In this document: piece by piece, positions 1 through 12,732 of the stretch
Layout: every line of letters begins with the position of its first letter
Position numbering within the stretch: the stretch's first letter is position 1
Assembly: GCF_964355755.1 (NCBI RefSeq)
Contig: NC_092680.1
Span: 2,705,001-2,769,000 of the forward strand
DNA: 64,000 bases
Origin: Antedon mediterranea
Taxonomy: Eukaryota; Echinodermata; Crinoidea; Comatulida; Antedonidae
Reading direction: 5' to 3'
Translations under genes and position numbers: made by a program
The notes under the pieces: model-generated
The model's database searches: none
What the model was told of the DNA's origin: nothing
The model's input: only the letters and a program-made list of their open reading frames with translations

Positions 1-510
1 TGTTTTGCAAGGTGTCATATGAATGTTTTGTTGTCAGTTGTCTCAATTTCAAACATTTGTATGAAACGTCATTATCATTCTAACTTGAAATATGTATAGT
101 AACTTAATAAAGCTATTTAAGATGTAACAATGTTTACATTTCAATAATGTAAATACTAAAAATTTACTAATTTACTAAACGAAATGCTATCTATTCTATT
201 TATGAATATTTCAAACATGTTTAAAGTGTCCTAAATTTTCATCAATCGGATGAGAGCTTTGTAAATTTTATTTAGTATTCGGTAATAGTCAACCTTAGGC
301 CTACAGTCTTGTGACGTCACTTGTAAATATACTATGTCCTTAAATAATATTTGTTTCAGCCTATGACATTCATTATCGTAATTTATTGTAACTTGTATAG
401 TAATATGATTGATACACTTGATTGCAACGAGAAAACGAATACCAAATGATTTTTTTTCCGTTGTCAGTTCTTGCTTTAATAGATAAACAAAAAACTACGT
501 ATCAAAATCT

Positions 511-663
511 TAAGCTCTGTCTACACTATCAACTAGTTTGATGTACCCAGATATGGTAGGGATATGTCCAAATATGGTAGTGATATGTCCAAATATGGTA
601 GTGATATGACATCATCATGTCTGTATATGGGCACATCGCATAAAGTTGTGAACACAGAGCTTT
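511..663. mobile_element. MITE-like element, family A, copy 1
   Basis: Left end reads TTAAGCTCTGTCTACACTATC and the right end ACAGAGCTTTA, an inverted repeat. The interior has three copies of a 21-bp motif built on ATATGGTAGTGATATG, then ACATCATCATGTC and TATATGGGCACATC. No ORF is present, so it is non-autonomous. This is the reference description for the other family A entries. Confidence 0.8.
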
Positions 664-1023
664 ACGTGTGCGTTTCATTTGATTCCTTTTGCGTAAAATG
701 ATAATTTAATATGTAATAATGTACACATTTATTGATAAAGTAATAATTACAAAACATTACATTATTATGTGCTATTACTAGATTAAAGATTATTGATTCA
801 CAATTGCTGATTGTTAATTTCTGTTTTTACTGGCATTAATTTGTTTTCAATGAATCAATTTTAAATAAAACGAATTACTTGTAACTTTTTGCTACACAAG
901 GATTCGTTTCACTTGGTTTGTGAGAAATAAAGTACCTATTAAAATGGAAGACGTGAGAGACAGGCTTTATCGCTCTCGCGTTCAAAATCAAATAAAGAGT
1001 AGCTACGCACATCTTTGTTTGTC

Positions 1024-1147
1024 ATTGTCTGCACTATTAAACTTTATGTGATGTGCCCTTATATGGACATGGTGATGTCATATCACTACCATGATATCAC
1101 TACCACATTTTTGTCACATAAAGTTTGATAGTGTAGACAGAGCTTTA
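1024..1147. mobile_element. MITE-like element, family A, copy 2
   Basis: Interior in the opposite orientation to copy 1 (ATGTCATATCACTACC). Right end TTTGATAGTGTAGACAGAGC is intact; the left end is diverged (TGTCTGCACTATTAAAC). Confidence 0.75.
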
Positions 1148-2541
1148 TAACCTTTCCGTTGTATTACAGACGAAATATTCAATAGAAACCACATGAATAT
1201 ATTATTATTGTTAATGTATGGTATAAATATAATGTTTTGACGTTTGATTCATCTTAGTGAGTGAAGAAGGTACGACATTAGACTGGATTTAATAACATGC
1301 ATGTTATGGTGTTGAAACATGATTTGACGTGACATAATAAATAAAATACTTTTACAGCTTACAATTAAGACATTAATGTTTGCACTTAATGACAGATATT
1401 AGACTTACATTTAATATAATGTTGAATAAATGACACTTGTCTACGTAGATGTCTCAAAAGGTGGATCATTACAAATACATATAGCGCCATCAAACATCTT
1501 CAACCACAAAAAAAAAACCAGTGAGATTTAAAACGGTGGATTTACGAAATCAATTAATGGGCCTTTGGCTAGGACCGCCTACGCTAATATAGGGCGTGTG
1601 TATACAACAACCACTGTATCAGAAAAACAAAAATGTACAATTAAAATTGTGTCTATTTAAGTCATTGGGTAGGCCAAGTGTGTTGTTGGCGGTAGATTCA
1701 TCAAGATACATGCATTTTTCCGGGGAGGGGGAGTTATAGATTGGTAATTTTGATTAATTTTAATGTTAAAACATGTCACATCAAAACACAACACAATAGA
1801 TGGATTATAATAACTTTTAAACCATTTATCACTGGGTCAAATTGTACGGGATTTTTGGTGATTATCAATTTTGAAAATACACATAGGCTTTCCTACTGCT
1901 TGATTTTCGTAATATAGTCTGCAAACATTCTTTCCTTTAGGTGAATCCATCCGGGCCTTATTACCACCAAACTAATTGAATTTATGGCATATCAGAAACT
2001 GACTGACTTAAAGGACGTTGTGGAAATTTGTAAGGCTTGATAGAATGAATTCAAACAATAAGATAATCTTTTATACAATATATAGTGTTGCTTTTTCATT
2101 CAAACCAGCCTAGCGTTTACAACACAATCCGTTCTTTTTGTGTGTCACGACTCACTGATTTGGAAAGTGTGTAAAAAGAACTTCGGTATGAGTTTTACAA
2201 GCAAAATGTAGTTGTGAGCGGCGACTTTATTTTTGGTGAAAATTATACATTTGGATTGAGTCGAGTGTGTTCTAAATATATTGGTAGCTAGGTAAGTCAT
2301 TCTTAATAGGCCAATGCATTATTACATTTTGTATACAGTATTTTACTATTAAATATAGGTAGATTGCAATAAGGTATTTACCAGCTGAACCTCGGTACCG
2401 TATCTATACTTTGCCTAATAGTAGTGTCATAGAAACATTACAGGATGACTCTAACCTAATCATAAATTTAGCCAAACCATCATAACTAGACTCACATTAT
2501 ATGATACAAATATGACAGTGTATATCACTGATTTTGCATAT

Positions 2542-2725
2542 AAAGCTTGGTTCCCACTAGAACGTAACGCAAGGACGTAAACGCAACGCAAGCGTTTTAA
2601 CCAATGACAAGCGAAGTTATAGACAGTTAGCAATCACAAGTGAATAAGCCATCGCTTGTGATTGGTCAATTCACTTGCGTTGCGTTACGTCCTTCTGTTG
2701 CGTCGCTAGTGGGAACCACGCTTTA
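2542..2725. mobile_element. MITE-like element, family B, copy 1
   Basis: About 180 bp, bounded by AAAGCTTGGTTCCCACTAG and its near-perfect inverse CTAGTGGGAACCACGCTTT. The interior is rich in ACGCAACGCAAG and contains CCAATGACAAGCG and an inverted ATTGGTCAATTC. No ORF. Reference description for subtype B1; copies with an interior TGCGTGAAATCAAAC block are called B2. Confidence 0.8.
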
Positions 2726-2972
2726 GACATTATTTCTAGAGCGCACTTCGCAACCAAAGCTTCTCAAGGCGCTTTTGAATGCATAGCCTACTGGACAAAT
2801 AATGTTTGATGTGTCTGTAATCTTATGTAAAAAGAGAACCTCGTAGTAAATGACGTTATGGTTGCATTTGCTAACCTAGGTCTCTGGAGGTATAACCAGA
2901 TTTGTGATCTATGTGTATGAGCTGCCTTAATTCTACCATAGACATATTATAGGCCGAGTTCACTATAATAGA

Positions 2973-3469
2973 GAGGTTTCGCAATCTTACGAATACGATA
3001 ACGAAAACGGATACGTCACGCACACGTATTCGTTTTCGTAAGCCATAAAAAAATCAGTTTCGCATGGCAACGAAATATTGAGGCGCGTCCAAAATATGAC
3101 TGCGGTAAATTTGAGTGAAGCGCAGGTACGTGTTGCTTGGTGCTTGGCTGCCTAGGCCTAGCGTAACATCAAAGCGAGTGAGGACTTTAAAAACTGCAAT
3201 TTATCAAAATTGACTTGGCATTTTAGTAAATTACTTTAGAAAATTACTTTCAATAAATCTATAATTATATTATAATCATGAATCATTCCTGATTCAAATG
3301 CAAAATGTGCAAATAGATCAAAAACTATAGGCCTACTCGTTTTGTAGTTACGAATATGACTGGTGATATGAATACGCTTTACGAATATGAAATGGGGATC
3401 AGCTCAAAAGTTTCACAAATGTATGACGTATCCGTTTTCGTTATCGTATTCGTAAGGTTGCGAAACCTC
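2973..3469. mobile_element. Palindromic MITE-like element with about 45-bp terminal inverted repeats (family C)
   Basis: Left arm starts GAGGTTTCGCAATCTTACG and continues through AATACGATAACGAAAACGG; the right arm near 3424-3469 is its inverse, ending GTTGCGAAACCTC, over about 45 bp with few mismatches. The roughly 500-bp interior has no usable ORF. No target-site duplication could be fixed. Confidence 0.7.
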
Positions 3470-4002
3470 CCTAATCTCTATGATCTACTAATTTGTTGCG
3501 TTACATAACAGTATAGTATTTAAGCCTACTGCTATCTTGATCAGGTTCAGTTTTCCATAACAGACATTTACAAAGATGCTATTTGGAATTTTAAAAAAGC
3601 AAGATATAATTAATTCGGCAATACCAATAGATCTTTTAAAAGGTTTGGTTTTGGTTTTTGTTCAGTTCTTTCACGTAATTGAATCGTTTGAAATCATTGA
3701 TTTGGAAACTTCTATAGCAATCTGTATATTATTTTGGTTATAAATAGATTATTTGTTCCAGCAGACTTATTAGTAGACCTATATAAAAAAGTATATTGTA
3801 GTTAACCTTGGAGTTATCCACTTGTATGGGAAGAGACAACACTAAACCCACTCAGAAGCTATAATGCCGAAATACTTAGATATAGATAAATGAAAATATG
3901 CGAAAGTAGTTAATTAAACTCAAACACGAACATTTCCGTTCGATGGGCACCTACAATCTAATTACAATGGTCAACGTAACTGAATAGCAATTCACCTCAC
4001 TC

Positions 4003-4164
4003 TAAATCTTGGTTCTCACTAGCGACGCAACGTAACGCAATCTACGCTGCCCCCGCCTGCGTGAAATCAAACCTGCCATTTTTACAGCACTATTGCGTCG
4101 TCAGTTCCCACTTGAAATTACGCAATACAGCACTTTGCGTCGTTTTAGTGGGAACCACGCTTTA
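4003..4164. mobile_element. MITE-like element, family B (B2), copy 2
   Basis: Left end TAAATCTTGGTTCTCACTAG, right end TAGTGGGAACCACGCTTTA. The interior has the B2 block CCTGCGTGAAATCAAACC and an internal GTTCCCACTTGAAATTACG. Confidence 0.75.
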
Positions 4165-5094
4165 ACATGGCCCAATGGAAGAACAATGAAAAAGATGAAC
4201 TGGGCCTCTTAACATAACAAAAATTTATATGTCTTCATCTATAAAGTTACAGAAACATACACTTGTTATACATTAATAAAGAAAACATTTCTTTTACCTT
4301 TTTCTCTTTTTATTTCTTACAATGGTACAATAACATGCAAAACAATCAGTGCAGATTGAATTAAGTAATTTTACCAACAGTTCGGATAGTCCTCTCTTCT
4401 GATTGGTCAAATTGCTCGCGTTGCGTCGTAGTGAGAATCAAGCTATATACAAGCAGAACCCATCGTACTTGAGAACTTGTTAACTTGCTGTCAACCACTT
4501 ACACTATTTTCGCCTATTTATTTTGCAAATATGTTTTGTTATACGCCAACGTATTTTTTTTTAATACGCCTGACTTTTTAAAACAATATTTATTTTACCT
4601 TTTATATTTTGATATATTTAAACGATCATCACTTGTGTATACGTTTATTTTATCTCCATTTTAATATAGTTAAAACAACTGCCCATTTCCTTACGCAGCT
4701 GTTTTATTATCTAACACAACATAACATTGTTTGAATAGTAACACCACTTGATTAAAAGAAAAATCTTTTTTTTTAAACAAATATTTGTTCTTAACTATTG
4801 TTTCTTTAATTGTTTATACTGTATTATTGATAAACATTTTGTTTTTCATGAAATAAATGTTTATGTTGTGTATCGTTAACTATAGAATATTTGTTTTAAC
4901 AAGTTTATGCAATCCTCAGTTTATTTTAAAATGCACCATCTTTGGACGTTTTTAGGAAGTTTTCAATTTACGACTTCCTAGGATCAAAGACGTAGTTAGT
5001 TCAAGTCATCGTTAAAGTCTGTAAAATATATTTCGCTTTATTGCGACGACCGGTACAATCACACTAAAAAAGGTTCCATGTCTGTTAAGCTTGG

Positions 5095-5307
5095 TTCTCA
5101 CTTGCGACGCAACGTAACGCAATCTACGCAACGTAAGAAAATGCCCTTCCAATAATTGTGTTTGCCCCCACCTGCGTGAAATCAAACCTGCGATTTTTAC
5201 AGCAGTGGTGCGTCGTCGGTTTCCACTTGCGATTACGCAATAAATCACTTTGCGTCGATACGTCGCTGCGTTACGTTGCGTTGCGTTCTAGTGGGAACCA
5301 CGCTTAA
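5095..5307. mobile_element. MITE-like element, family B (B2), copy 3
   Basis: Complete B2 copy from TTAAGCTTGGTTCTCACTTG to CTAGTGGGAACCACGCTTA. Its right end abuts the next element with shared TTAAAGC bases, so the two form a head-to-tail pair. Any ORF through it is a by-product. Confidence 0.8.
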
Positions 5308-5477
5308 AGCGTGGTTCCCACTAGAGGCGTAAGCGTGGTTCCCACTAGAGACTAGAGACGCAATGATGTATAAGCGCAACGTAAGCGATTTGACCCAATC
5401 CGAACTTTAGCTTGTGATTGGTCAACTCGCTTGCGTTGCGTCTACGTCCTTGCGTTTCTTGTGGAAACCAAGCTTCA
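5303..5477. mobile_element. MITE-like element, family B (B1), copy 4
   Basis: Starts at TTAAAGCGTGGTTCCCACTAG directly at the end of copy 3 and repeats the end motif once more within 30 bases. It ends GTGGAAACCAAGCTT. The interior has CCAATCCGAAC and ATTGGTCAACTCGC. Confidence 0.75.
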
Positions 5478-6764
5478 TAGCAGAATCCAGGTGTCGTCAC
5501 CTGCACCTATAATCGACGAAATTGGGTCTGATCTGATGACTTTGTCAAACCAAACTCAAACGTCATAGTTATCATGTCTTAGGTCATCACACATTAATTC
5601 CTACTGTTTTATAATGATAATGGTATGACAACATAATTACTGTACCTATTATTGGTGAGTGAGTATCCGGTTTTAAAACAGTTGAATGCTAATTCTAGCT
5701 TTGACAAGGATTTGAGGTGGTTCTGGTGTATATAAACCGTAGACGGTTCCCACAGTACACAAAATACTCGTGTGCAATTTAAAGAACCAGAGGGCTTACG
5801 ATGTTATTTTCCCGCTGTGCTATGCTCACATAGCTTGTTGTAGACAGAGACACAAGAGAACTCTAGATATTGGCAATACTGACATGTCGTGATACTTATG
5901 GGATGATACGCATGTAGTTTTAACTTTTTTCAGCGCTATGAATAATTATCGTTGTCGCTATAAAAATTGTAAATTATTATTTATTGTTTAAGAAATCGTT
6001 CTGCCGTATTTCCTTAATTGTATAAAGAACTTGTTTCAATTCAATTTTTGAAGAACAAGATTTACCTTTTCTGATTTCCACACAGAGATTGATCGATTGT
6101 CTTAATTCATCATAATGGGTGTTTGCTTATCATTAATTGATATTATTCATTGCAAAAATAATATTTTATATTGATTTTTCCACGCAATAAAATATATTAA
6201 AGTTGTATCAAAGGACATATTAAATATAAAACTAACAAATCCACCTTTATTGGTTATGTAAGATTACTCAATTTTATTTACATTTTAAATAACGATTGGG
6301 TTTATGTTTTTTTTTTACTTTTCTTTTCTGCTTACGTAAAGATAGGGTCATCACAGATCCCTGGACAGCATGGACAGAATAACATAGTTAGGCCTATATC
6401 AATTTTGGCATGCACTAGAATATCAAATTAATTTTAAACAATGTTAATATAGGTTTTGGTATCAGAGTTTCGATGCATTAAATACACTAATTTTTGTAGC
6501 TTAAAGATTTGTATTCAACTGTAACATTTCAGAAGACCCACCGTATTTTAACAAAGTCATTGTTAAAAGAAATACCTATTGAAATAGAAAAATATATTGC
6601 TTTTGAAAATTTAAAACCTAAAATGGAAAAATTTAAGAGTATAGTCTGCCATTTAAACTACCTCATAATTTGTATAAATTGTCGCTTGATTATTGTTTTT
6701 TGTCTTGTTGAGAACCATTTTTTGTTGTTGCCACAGCTGATGGCGATTTGTGGTTTTATAAAAT

Positions 6765-6850
6765 AATAATAATAATAATATAACATCCTGGATTTATATA
6801 GCGCCTGATGTTGTGAAACCTCTAAGCGCTGAACATTATTACCCCAGTAA
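6765..6850. repeat. (AAT)n tract followed by a 'TATAGCGCC...TCTAAGCGCT' repeat
   Basis: An AATAATAAT run is followed by TTTATATAGCGCC and TCTAAGCGCTGAAC. A related junction occurs at 19398-19470, where an AAT run is followed by GTGCTCAAGGCGCTTG, and a weaker one near 2760. This looks like the microsatellite-tailed end of a retroposon; the family is not identified. Confidence 0.4.
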
Positions 6851-7451
6851 TTGTCTTGGATCAAACACGTATGGAAACATAATTGAAGATTGTTTCAAAG
6901 GACATATTATAACACTAACAGAAGTAAAACAAACTTTTTTGGCCTTATCATTATTTTATATTACTCAAAATGAGTTGACATCAACAACCTATCCATCTTC
7001 CTACTGATGGCCTGGGGACTGACGTGGGAAAATGGAACGACCAAAGCACAAAGATAATTTATATTCTGTCCGAGGCAGTATGAGTGAATAGAGAAATTGG
7101 CAGACTGCATCTAATATCAAATAGGTATAATTCCGAAGCAGAATAATTTGTCTGCAATCTAGATTGTTAATATGAGGTATGACACGTCAATATGTCATAA
7201 AGGAGACCATTGAGTGATTTACAAAATCTGAATACAATTTAAAGTAATAATATCAGGTATATATTCAAAACACAACTTTAGTTCAACTTTGACCTTCTGG
7301 AAAAGTTTTAAAATTGCAGTTTGCGATCTCGACAAGACAAACAGTTTTAAACAAAGTGAGACCGTTCTAAAGGTAAAGTGTCCGAAATAAATAATATTTT
7401 CTACCCATTGTGTCATATCTTTTTTATAGGTTAAATAATGGATCAAATAGA

Positions 7452-10400
7452 ATGAACGTTGCATTTCAGAGACGAGTTCTCTTAAAAGGGGCCTTGATTT
7501 TCGTAGGTGGTATTATCCTGACGGTGATTCGCTTGAATAAACACATCGAAAAACCAGGTATTACGTTTTCCTCTTCTATGCATTTGACTAAAATTTACTT
7601 ATTAGGATATTTTCAATATGTTAAGCTCTGTCTACACTATCAAACTTTATGTGACAAAAAAATTGATGTTATGGAAATGATGACATCATATCACTACATA
7701 TATTTGGGCACACCTTTTTTTTGTCAAAACTAGTTTGATACCGGTAGTTTAGACAGAGCTTTAGATCCGTAAAAGTAACTAAATAATAGGTTCTCCTCTC
7801 CGAGAGGGCTCACACATAGCAGTTGATTATTGAGCGCATATGAAGTGCGCAAGGGCCTTTAAGAATCACATATTACATTATAATATAATCATAAATGATA
7901 ATAACTAAGTAAAATCCAGGACACTACAGGAAAGGAGAAAGTGTAGCTTAATTATCTTCCAAATTGTATACAAATTGACCGATTACAGATCCCCCCACAA
8001 ATATGAATAAAGGTTAAAGGTCATTGTATAAAATTTCATTAAAATTAATAGAGAGTATTAACAATTATATTATCATTTTTTGTAATGCTCAACATTCAGT
8101 ACAAATCACACATTAAATTGTTTAGATTATTTATTAATTCAACCTATATAATTATTTTTAATATTTAAGGGACAATCTTCACTTAATGTGAGAGTGTGTG
8201 ATAATTTAAATATATATGATATAATAACCGATTTCAATTATTTCAAAAGCGTAAAAATAGTAAATTTATAGAATCTTCTTTTTTAACTATACAAGGGAGA
8301 AATGATTTCTTTAGGCCTAAAGTTATAACCAACCACTATTCAGGGGTCACCCCGAATGTAGATTCTTATTATACATTCTTCTATATCCCTCACCATTGAA
8401 GGTATTCACTTTGTATTACGTAATTTATATGGCAATTGTTCTTTCAGCATCTTATGAGTATCCCACTCGTAGACAGATACTGTGGTCAGAAGAAGAAGAC
8501 GAACATTATGAGAATTGTTCGATGCCAAATGCCGCGAAGTTTCCTATAGGGCTATTTAGTCAATCTCAACGAGACAACGGTGCAATAGTCGTGCATATCC
8601 TTGTATCCATATACATATTCGGAGCAATAGCTTATGTATGTGCGGTTTACTTTGTACCTTCTATTGAACTGATTTGTCAAAGTAAGTAAGCGTTGTAATA
8701 ACCAGATACATCAATATTAAATTAAATTATAGTTTTATAGATTAAATATGGAGGAGATAAAACGGGAGGCAGACAAACAAGAACAAAAGAAAGCAACACT
8801 TTTGTTGTCCATCCTTCTTGGACGCAGCGCCGCCGATATAAAAGTGTGTTTTTTTAAAATCAAGATTGTGAATAATTAATATATTACATATACAGTAATT
8901 ATAAGTATTTAAATCACTGCAAATCGATTACAATAAACTGATACTGTAAAATATTACATCTTCTAGATTTCAATATAAGGTCTGATGTAGCAGGTGCCTC
9001 CTTTATGGCAGCAGGTAGTTCTGCGCCAGAACTCTTTACAGCAATAATTGGTACGTCATGATTTTCAGACTCATTCATATTTCGGACGTGGCTTATACAA
9101 TTGCAAATTTTCGTCGCAGCACTGATACTAGTCAGGGTTCCAGGCGGAGTTTTGACTGAATATTAGTAAAAGATAATTTTTTTGGCACATATGGCGTTTC
9201 ATACGTATACTACTTAAGCTTGTAAACTCAGACAACATCGAAAAGCTTCGAAATAACTACAGACTTGGGACAAGTCTACACTGATACGAAAAAAAAACCA
9301 ACAAAGTAATACGCCATAACTACTAATCTCGCTTCCTAATCCATAGGGGCCCATATAGAAATTTATATACACGAAACGACCATTACGAAATGGTTTCTTT
9401 TTTATTATAGATAATTATTTCTAAAGCAATTTATTTGTTAATTATCCCTCTCAGGTACGTTCGTCGTTCAAGGTGACATTGGGATTGATGCAATTGTAGG
9501 ATCGGCAGGTTTTAACATATTATTTATCATGGGTTTATGTCCGTTCTTCTCTGAGAAAGTAAGTACTGCAGATAATAGACCTGTTCGTTTGTGAATAAAC
9601 TCCTTTCAAATAATTACTGTAATTACAAGCCGAACTCCTTAAAGCTCTGTCTACATTATCAAACTTTATGTGGCAAACAAATTTGCTGCGCCCATATATG
9701 GATTTGATGATGTCATATCACTACCATATTTAAGCATATCACTAACATATTTGGGCACATCACACCTTTTTGTCAAACTAGTTTGATAGTGTAGACAGAA
9801 CTCATTGGTCATAAAGTAGAAGGGCAGTATTATTGGATGGTTATTTAAGAATATAAAACATTTTTTTCTCAAAGTTGTTCGAAAGTTTCCTTTACAGAGT
9901 TTGCTTACCGGTATTGTCTGTTTGTCATTGTTTTTAAAAACCGGTCTATAAAATTACTTATACAAAAATCATTTCAGTGTTTAGTATTATGTGTATTGCC
10001 TTTTTTTGCAGCCTATACAGCTGTCGTGGTATCCTATCATTCGAGATGCAATCTGTTGGGCAATCTCCGTTACGTTTCTCATTGTTACAATCTATGATTC
10101 ACTAATTACGTGGTAAATATAGGCCTCTTATTGTTATTATTATCCACATTTTGTAGTATAGATATCATGTACAAATATTTGTATAAAATTATGAATTGAT
10201 GAATGTTATGTGCCCATATATGGACATGAATAATGATGTCATATCACTACTATATTTGTGCATAGCACTACCATATATTTGTGGGAACATCACATTTTTT
10301 TTGTCAAACTAGTTTGATAGTGTGGACAGAGCATAACAATTGCAGTTCCTTTACTTAGTAAAGAACAATTTCATAACACTACATTAGAATTTTATCTTTG

Positions 10401-12732
10401 TATTAACACAGAAGTCGTAATTAACGATAAACTTATTTTCTTATAAATTCTGAGATGCGAATTAATTTAGGCCTAGTTATCTTAACATTCTAATATGAGT
10501 ACAATGTCGTTACATTTTAGGTGGGAGGCCACGATACTTTCTGTTAGTTATTTCCTGTACCTAACTTTGATGTATTTCAATGGGTACGTTTCTAAATACG
10601 CTGTGAAACTTCAGGAGAAAATGGACAACAACGTGGAACCAGAATCAGTAGATGAGTCAACGTTTATCCTTGAAATTGTTCACAACACGGAAAATAATCA
10701 TAAAGAATTCGATTTGTTCCCAACTGATGACGAAGAAACAGGTAGGCCTGCGAATGATGACAAAAGATTTTGGTAGGAATTTGATAGGCCTACTTCCCCG
10801 GGGAAGGGTCATCAGTTTTGTATAAGATTCCACAGAAAGTGCCGGCTAGAGCAGGAAACTTCAGCAGGTTGAAGAGCGTACCATCTGTCATGTGACGAGA
10901 TTACAAAAAAGAAAAACACCCACACATTGGTATAAGTTTCGCAACAATTGTCACACGTCTCAAAATTAAAAACTCAAATAATCGTATTTATTACAGTAAA
11001 TAAATTTGGCCAATGTTGTGTTATTTCAAAAAAAAATTTAAATACTTTCGTCGTCCTTATTTATTTTTCAGAAAAGAAATCATCAGTCTTCTCATCCCCA
11101 GAAAGTCCGGCAATGTATGTTTGTTGGGTTTTAGGTTTACCTGTGATTACTGTGTATTATCTAACCATCCCTGACTGCCGACGGAAGGGCTGGGAGAAAA
11201 CCTATTTTATAACGTTTGTTATGGGAACTATTTGGATGGCTGGTCTATCTTATATATTAATATGGATGATTACTGTTATAGGTAAGTCCTGTTAAATACT
11301 GATTACTTATTGCTGTGTAGCAGCTATATTCTGGACAGCAATTTGACATTCTTTCACGTTTCATTGCTACCCGAAAGGTCATTGTTTGACTACAAAACAT
11401 TGGCCTAAGACATTAGGCTAAGTTTACGACTTTCGCTGTCTGCGGGTGAAATCAATTATTGCAGGCGACGATTGTACACTATAGTCCGTGGGTGAAGCGT
11501 TCTGATATACATTCGTATCCACTGTCTTAAGAATGGTCATTCGTATTAAAAGCTACTTTATACTATAGGTATCACAAGGCATGATTTGATCGTAGCACTC
11601 ACTTGAACTTGAAAGAGTATTACAGCATATTACCCTCAATTAAAATAATAATGAATTTTAACTCGCACCAAAACTCGATATTATTAGTGGTGTTTTAAAT
11701 TGCTCACAATTTCTATAATGTGCTTAAATAGTGCTACATTTTACTTTTTTTGTCTGTAAATGTTACCAGTACGCCTACAGATAATTTTAGTGTCTTTCTT
11801 TAAATGCTTTAGCAACATCACTTTCTGATTAACCACCCAGCAAATAGAGGGAGCTATCACTAGTTTTGTCTTATAGGAATATTTTTGTCATTCAATGTTA
11901 CATTTTTACCATACATATACAAAAACACAAACAACCCCATTGATTCAAAAATGATATTTCCCATAATTCTTTTTGCTTGCAGGCCATACAGTGCATATAT
12001 CTGATGACGTAATGGGTCTTACATTTCTTGCCATTGGGACTAGTCTACCAGACTTATTTGCATCTATAGGAGTTGTGAAGGATGGTATGTATTGTCGCCT
12101 GTGATTAGTCAACTCACACCATAATGTAGAGAAGTTGATAACAACATAAATACAATTTTTTGTACATAACATGTACAGTATATACTTATTGTCAGGAAAA
12201 TTTATATATTGGTAACTTTACAAAAGCTTATATAAAAATCTCGTGTTACCCTCTCTGCATTTTGCCAAGCAATCGCTCAGTAATAGCGCTTAATTTATTT
12301 CAGTGTTAGCTTATGTTATCTGTTATATTTTCCACTGATTTTTAAGGTTATTCAAAGCTGAAAGGCACGAATGAACATATACTTTCTATACTTACAGGTT
12401 ATGGAGATATGGCCGTAGCAAATATTATTGGAAGTAACGTATTTGAAATCCTTGTATGCCTGGGGTGCATATGGTTAGTTAAAATACTTAGCAACGGTGG
12501 TGACTGGGATCCGATCGTTATCGGAAGCGAAAGCCTCGTCTTATTATCTACAGGTCTCATTGTTACTTCCGTGTTTATGATTTTGAGTCTACATTTAAAA
12601 GATTGGGAACTCGACAAAAGACTTGGTGTAGTTTTAATTATAGCTTATATTGTATTTATCTCAATTCTTGTGGTTTTAAATGTTCATGGAAGTAAATCTA
12701 AAGACATCTTATCACAATGTCCACTTTTGTAG
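7452..12732 (+). CDS. K+-dependent Na+/Ca2+ exchanger (NCKX/SLC24 family, SLC24A5-like size)
   Basis: Nine coding exons join in phase: 7452-7557, 8448-8681, 8967-9050, 9455-9558, 10012-10112, 10521-10741, 11072-11281, 11983-12084, 12398-12732, giving 498 residues. A hydrophobic N-terminal segment (about 10-30) is followed by the family motif around CSMPNAAKFP. Alpha-1 repeat (about 118-172) has GSSAPELF with Glu135; alpha-2 (about 360-412) has GTSLPDLF with Asp377, then GSNVFEIL with Glu404. Between them lie the YYLTIPDCRRKGW motif and a short acidic cytosolic loop (about 225-300). The family exchanges Na+ for Ca2+ plus K+ across plasma or organelle membranes. Length matches vertebrate SLC24A5 (about 500) better than SLC24A1-4, but orthology is not proven. 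The start is chosen because it gives the hydrophobic N-terminus; an upstream ATG at 7437 opens only a five-codon uORF. A possible poly(A) signal AATAAA lies near 12983. Oddity: Glu404 where NCKX2 has Asp575. Confidence 0.9.
7621..7763. mobile_element. MITE-like element, family A, copy 3
   Basis: In exchanger intron 1. Both ends are recognisable (TTAAGCTCTGTCTACACTATC and TTTAGACAGAGCTTTA). The right arm carries a short insertion (ACCGGTAG). Confidence 0.8.
9639..9802. mobile_element. MITE-like element, family A, copy 4
   Basis: In exchanger intron 4. Ends TTAAAGCTCTGTCTACATTATC and TTTGATAGTGTAGACAGAAC, with interior GGATTTGATGATGTCATATC and two 21-bp units. Confidence 0.8.
10205..10333. mobile_element. 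MITE-like element, family A, copy 5 (left end lost)
   Basis: In exchanger intron 5. Begins within the interior (ATGTGCCCATATATGGAC) and keeps the right end TTTGATAGTGTGGACAGAGC. Confidence 0.75.
11318..11505. repeat. Dispersed repeat E, copy in exchanger intron 7
   Basis: About 190 bp running from GTAGCAGCTATATTCTGGAC through TTTCGCTGTCTGCGGGTG to GTCCGTGGGTG. A diverged second copy in the same orientation lies at 12738-12935, just downstream of the exchanger stop codon. No coding potential and no clear terminal repeats. Confidence 0.65.

Larger units (their letters stand above)
1..7451. other. Gene-free left flank
   Basis: No ORF with recognisable similarity and no exon chain could be built on either strand. 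The region holds MITE-like elements (listed separately), a fragment resembling the right half of family B at 4390-4444, an (AAT)n tract followed by a 'TATAGCGCC' repeat near 6765-6850, and long AT-rich unique sequence. Untranslated exons of the exchanger gene that starts at 7452 may lie in the last few hundred bases; a possible acceptor TTTTTATAG ends at 7429. Confidence 0.6.

Noticed and set aside
7219-7464. 81-codon minus-strand ORF upstream of the exchanger
   Set aside because: Overlaps exchanger exon 1 and has no family resemblance or splice context.
11999-12020. CTGATGA core as a second hammerhead
   Set aside because: No GAAA or pairing stems follow; it is inside exchanger exon 8.
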